From: Calliopsis andreniformis
Lineage: Eukaryota; Arthropoda; Insecta; Hymenoptera; Andrenidae
NCBI RefSeq assembly: GCF_051401765.1
Contig: NW_027480493.1
Coordinates: forward strand, 1,612,001 to 1,676,000
Direction of reading: 5' to 3'
Length of the DNA stretch: 64,000 bases
In this document: positions 63,171-64,000 of the stretch, in pieces
How positions within the stretch are numbered: position 1 is the first letter of the stretch
Layout: every line of letters begins with the position of its first letter
Notes under the pieces: generated by a model
Database searches by the model: none
What the model was told of the DNA's origin: nothing
What the model saw: only the letters and a program-made list of their open reading frames with translations
Program-made: the position numbers and the translations under genes

Positions 63171-64000
63171 TTTGAGGATTGAGAATTGAGAATTGAGAAT
63201 TGAGGATAAGGACTGAGGGTTGAGGATTGAGGTTTGAGGAATGAGGATTGAGGATTGAGGATTGAGGATTGAAGATTGAGTATTGATGATTGAAGATTGA
63301 GGATTGAGGATTGAGGGTTGAGGATTGAGGACGAGGACTGACGGTTGAGGATTGTAGTTTGAGGATTGAGGATTGAGGATTGAGTATTGAGGATGGGGAC
63401 TGGGGTTTGAGGATTGAGGTTTGAGGAATGAGGATTGAGGATTGAGGATTGAGGATTGAGGATTGAGGATTGAGTATTGAAGGTTGAGGATTGATGACTG
63501 AGGATTGAGGATTGCGGATTGACGATTGAGGATTCAGGATTGAGGGTTGAAGGTTGAGTGTTGAGGATTGAAGGTTGAGGATTGACGATTGAGGATTGAG
63601 GATTGAGGATGAAGGCTGAGGTTTGAGGTTTGAGGTTTGAGGTTTGAGTATTGAATCCTGAGAATTCAGGATGTTCTATTGAGTATTGAGAATTGAGGAT
63701 TGATGGTTTAGTATTGAGGATTCAGGATTGAGGATTGAGGATTGAGTATTGAAGATTGAGGATTGATGGTTGAGGATTTAGAATTGAGGATTGAGGATTG
63801 AGGATTGAGGATTGAAAATTGAGTATTGAGGATTGAAGATTGAGGACTGAGGAATAAAGATTGAGGATTGAGGATGAGGGCTGAGGGTTGAGGATTGAGG
63901 CTTGAGGACTGAGGACTGAGGATTGAGGATTGAGAATTGAGGATAGAGGATTGAGGATTGAAGATTGAGGATTGGGTATTGAGGATTGAAGAATGAGGAT
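63171..64000. repeat. Third copy of segment 27544-28373, cut by the window edge
   Basis: The match to the 27-28-kb region resumes at offset 35,627 bp, with A1' at 63655 matching 28028. It continues to the last base, so the array extends beyond the window on this side. Confidence 0.85.

Larger units (their letters stand above)
2637..63672. repeat. A1 linker blocks: perfect 18-bp inverted repeats (23 copies)
   Basis: The sequence ATCCTGAGAATTCAGGAT has 7-bp perfect arms, a 4-base GAAT loop and an EcoRI site (GAATTC) 7 bases in. Starts: 2637, 7517, 12300, 13386, 16628, 17046, 18132, 21895, 22897, 27018, 28028, 31819, 31951, 36349, 37351, 41549, 42551, 46672, 47682, 51473, 51605, 62645, 63655. 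Degenerate copies with GAGAAATCAGG start at 1307 and 6187. Two flank types exist, ATTCTGTTGAG and GTTCTATTG, and they usually alternate within a unit. A run of three or four GGTTTGA monomers comes just before. No function is known to me. Confidence 0.9.
1..64000. repeat. Heptanucleotide satellite array, monomer TTGAGGA / TCCTCAA
   Basis: Every line of the window is made of tandem 7-bp monomers, consensus TTGAGGA on the + strand. The TTGA half is the most constant part. The GGA half varies and gives AGA, GTA, GAA, GGT, GGG and GAC versions, and TTGA sometimes becomes CTGA. The + strand is almost free of C, so G/C strand asymmetry is extreme, and CpG occurs only in rare variants such as GACGAGG, GATCGAG and TTGCGGA. 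No unique sequence of gene length interrupts the array. The + strand has TGA in every frame every 21 bp; the - strand is open in every frame and reads S-S-I-L-N-P-Q. Long gene-free simple satellites like this are characteristic of eukaryotic heterochromatin, which is an inference about origin. I do not recognise the family by name. Confidence 0.98.

Noticed and set aside
1..64000. CRISPR array
   Set aside because: Repeats are 7 bp and directly contiguous, with no unique spacers, leader or cas genes.
1..64000. Telomere repeat tract
   Set aside because: TTGAGGA is not a telomere motif I know, and the array has internal higher-order units with linkers, unlike a telomerase-made tract.
1..64000. 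Cyanobacterial heptanucleotide (STRR) repeats
   Set aside because: Those are short tracts between genes with different motifs. A 64-kb gene-free array with higher-order units does not fit.
1..64000. G-quadruplex array from the GG doublets
   Set aside because: Only two-G runs separated by five bases occur as a rule, giving weak two-tetrad structures at best, and variants often break the doublet.
1..64000. tRNA or rRNA genes
   Set aside because: With almost no C on the + strand, and no segment of unlike composition, no stem-forming RNA gene of that size is possible within the sequence I read.

Overview
The whole 64-kb window is one uninterrupted tandem satellite built from a 7-bp monomer, TTGAGGA on the + strand (TCCTCAA on the - strand). 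I found no protein-coding gene, rRNA, tRNA, CRISPR array or transposon that I can support. The + strand is nearly free of cytosine. A 64-kb gene-free heptamer array with layered higher-order repeats looks most like eukaryotic constitutive heterochromatin (pericentromeric, subtelomeric, or a B or sex chromosome). The sequence does not identify the species, and a prokaryotic source cannot be formally excluded.

The monomer translates the same way in all three - strand frames, because 7 bp x 3 = 21 bp = 7 codons, giving the heptad S-S-I-L-N-P-Q. In all three + strand frames it gives a TGA stop every 21 bp. All the long open frames, including one of 695 codons, are on the - strand and are translations of this heptad. 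They overlap one another in different frames with the same composition, end at rare monomer variants, and are copied along with the DNA duplications. I treat them as artefacts of composition, not genes.

The array has several scales. (i) The 7-bp monomer has a conserved TTGA core and a variable GGA half (GGA, AGA, GTA, GAA, GGT, GGG, GAC). (ii) Non-heptameric 'linker' blocks recur: A1 (perfect 18-bp inverted repeat with an EcoRI site), A2, A3 and B (GTCACCTGATTG core), plus a C motif (GATGGCTGATGG). (iii) Higher-order units of about 4.5-5.2 kb are anchored by A1, starting near 12300, 17046, 21895, 27018, 31819, 36349, 41549, 46672 and 51473, then again at 62645. A typical unit runs A1-C-A1'-B-B-B-A2. 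(iv) Large segmental duplications lie on top: offset 1.33 kb (120-2930), 4,880 bp (1165-5460 and 6045-10340), 4,746 bp (12080-16555 and 16826-21301), 5,067/5,200 bp (about 32.9-43.2 kb), and a very large one of 19,654 bp (20634-34604 and 40288-54258).

Layout: 1-10340 holds the 1.33-kb units and the 4,880-bp duplication; 10341-21301 holds two canonical 4.7-kb units; 20634-54258 holds the 19.65-kb duplication with a nested 5-kb duplication in its middle; 54882-60654 is a more diverged, less homogenised island with the longest open frames; 60655-64000 is a third copy of the segment at 25028-28373, interrupted by a 363-bp patch at about 62808-63170 where the heptamer register breaks repeatedly. 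The pattern fits repeated unequal exchange or amplification in a non-coding satellite. Some of the near-perfect long duplications could be assembly artefacts.
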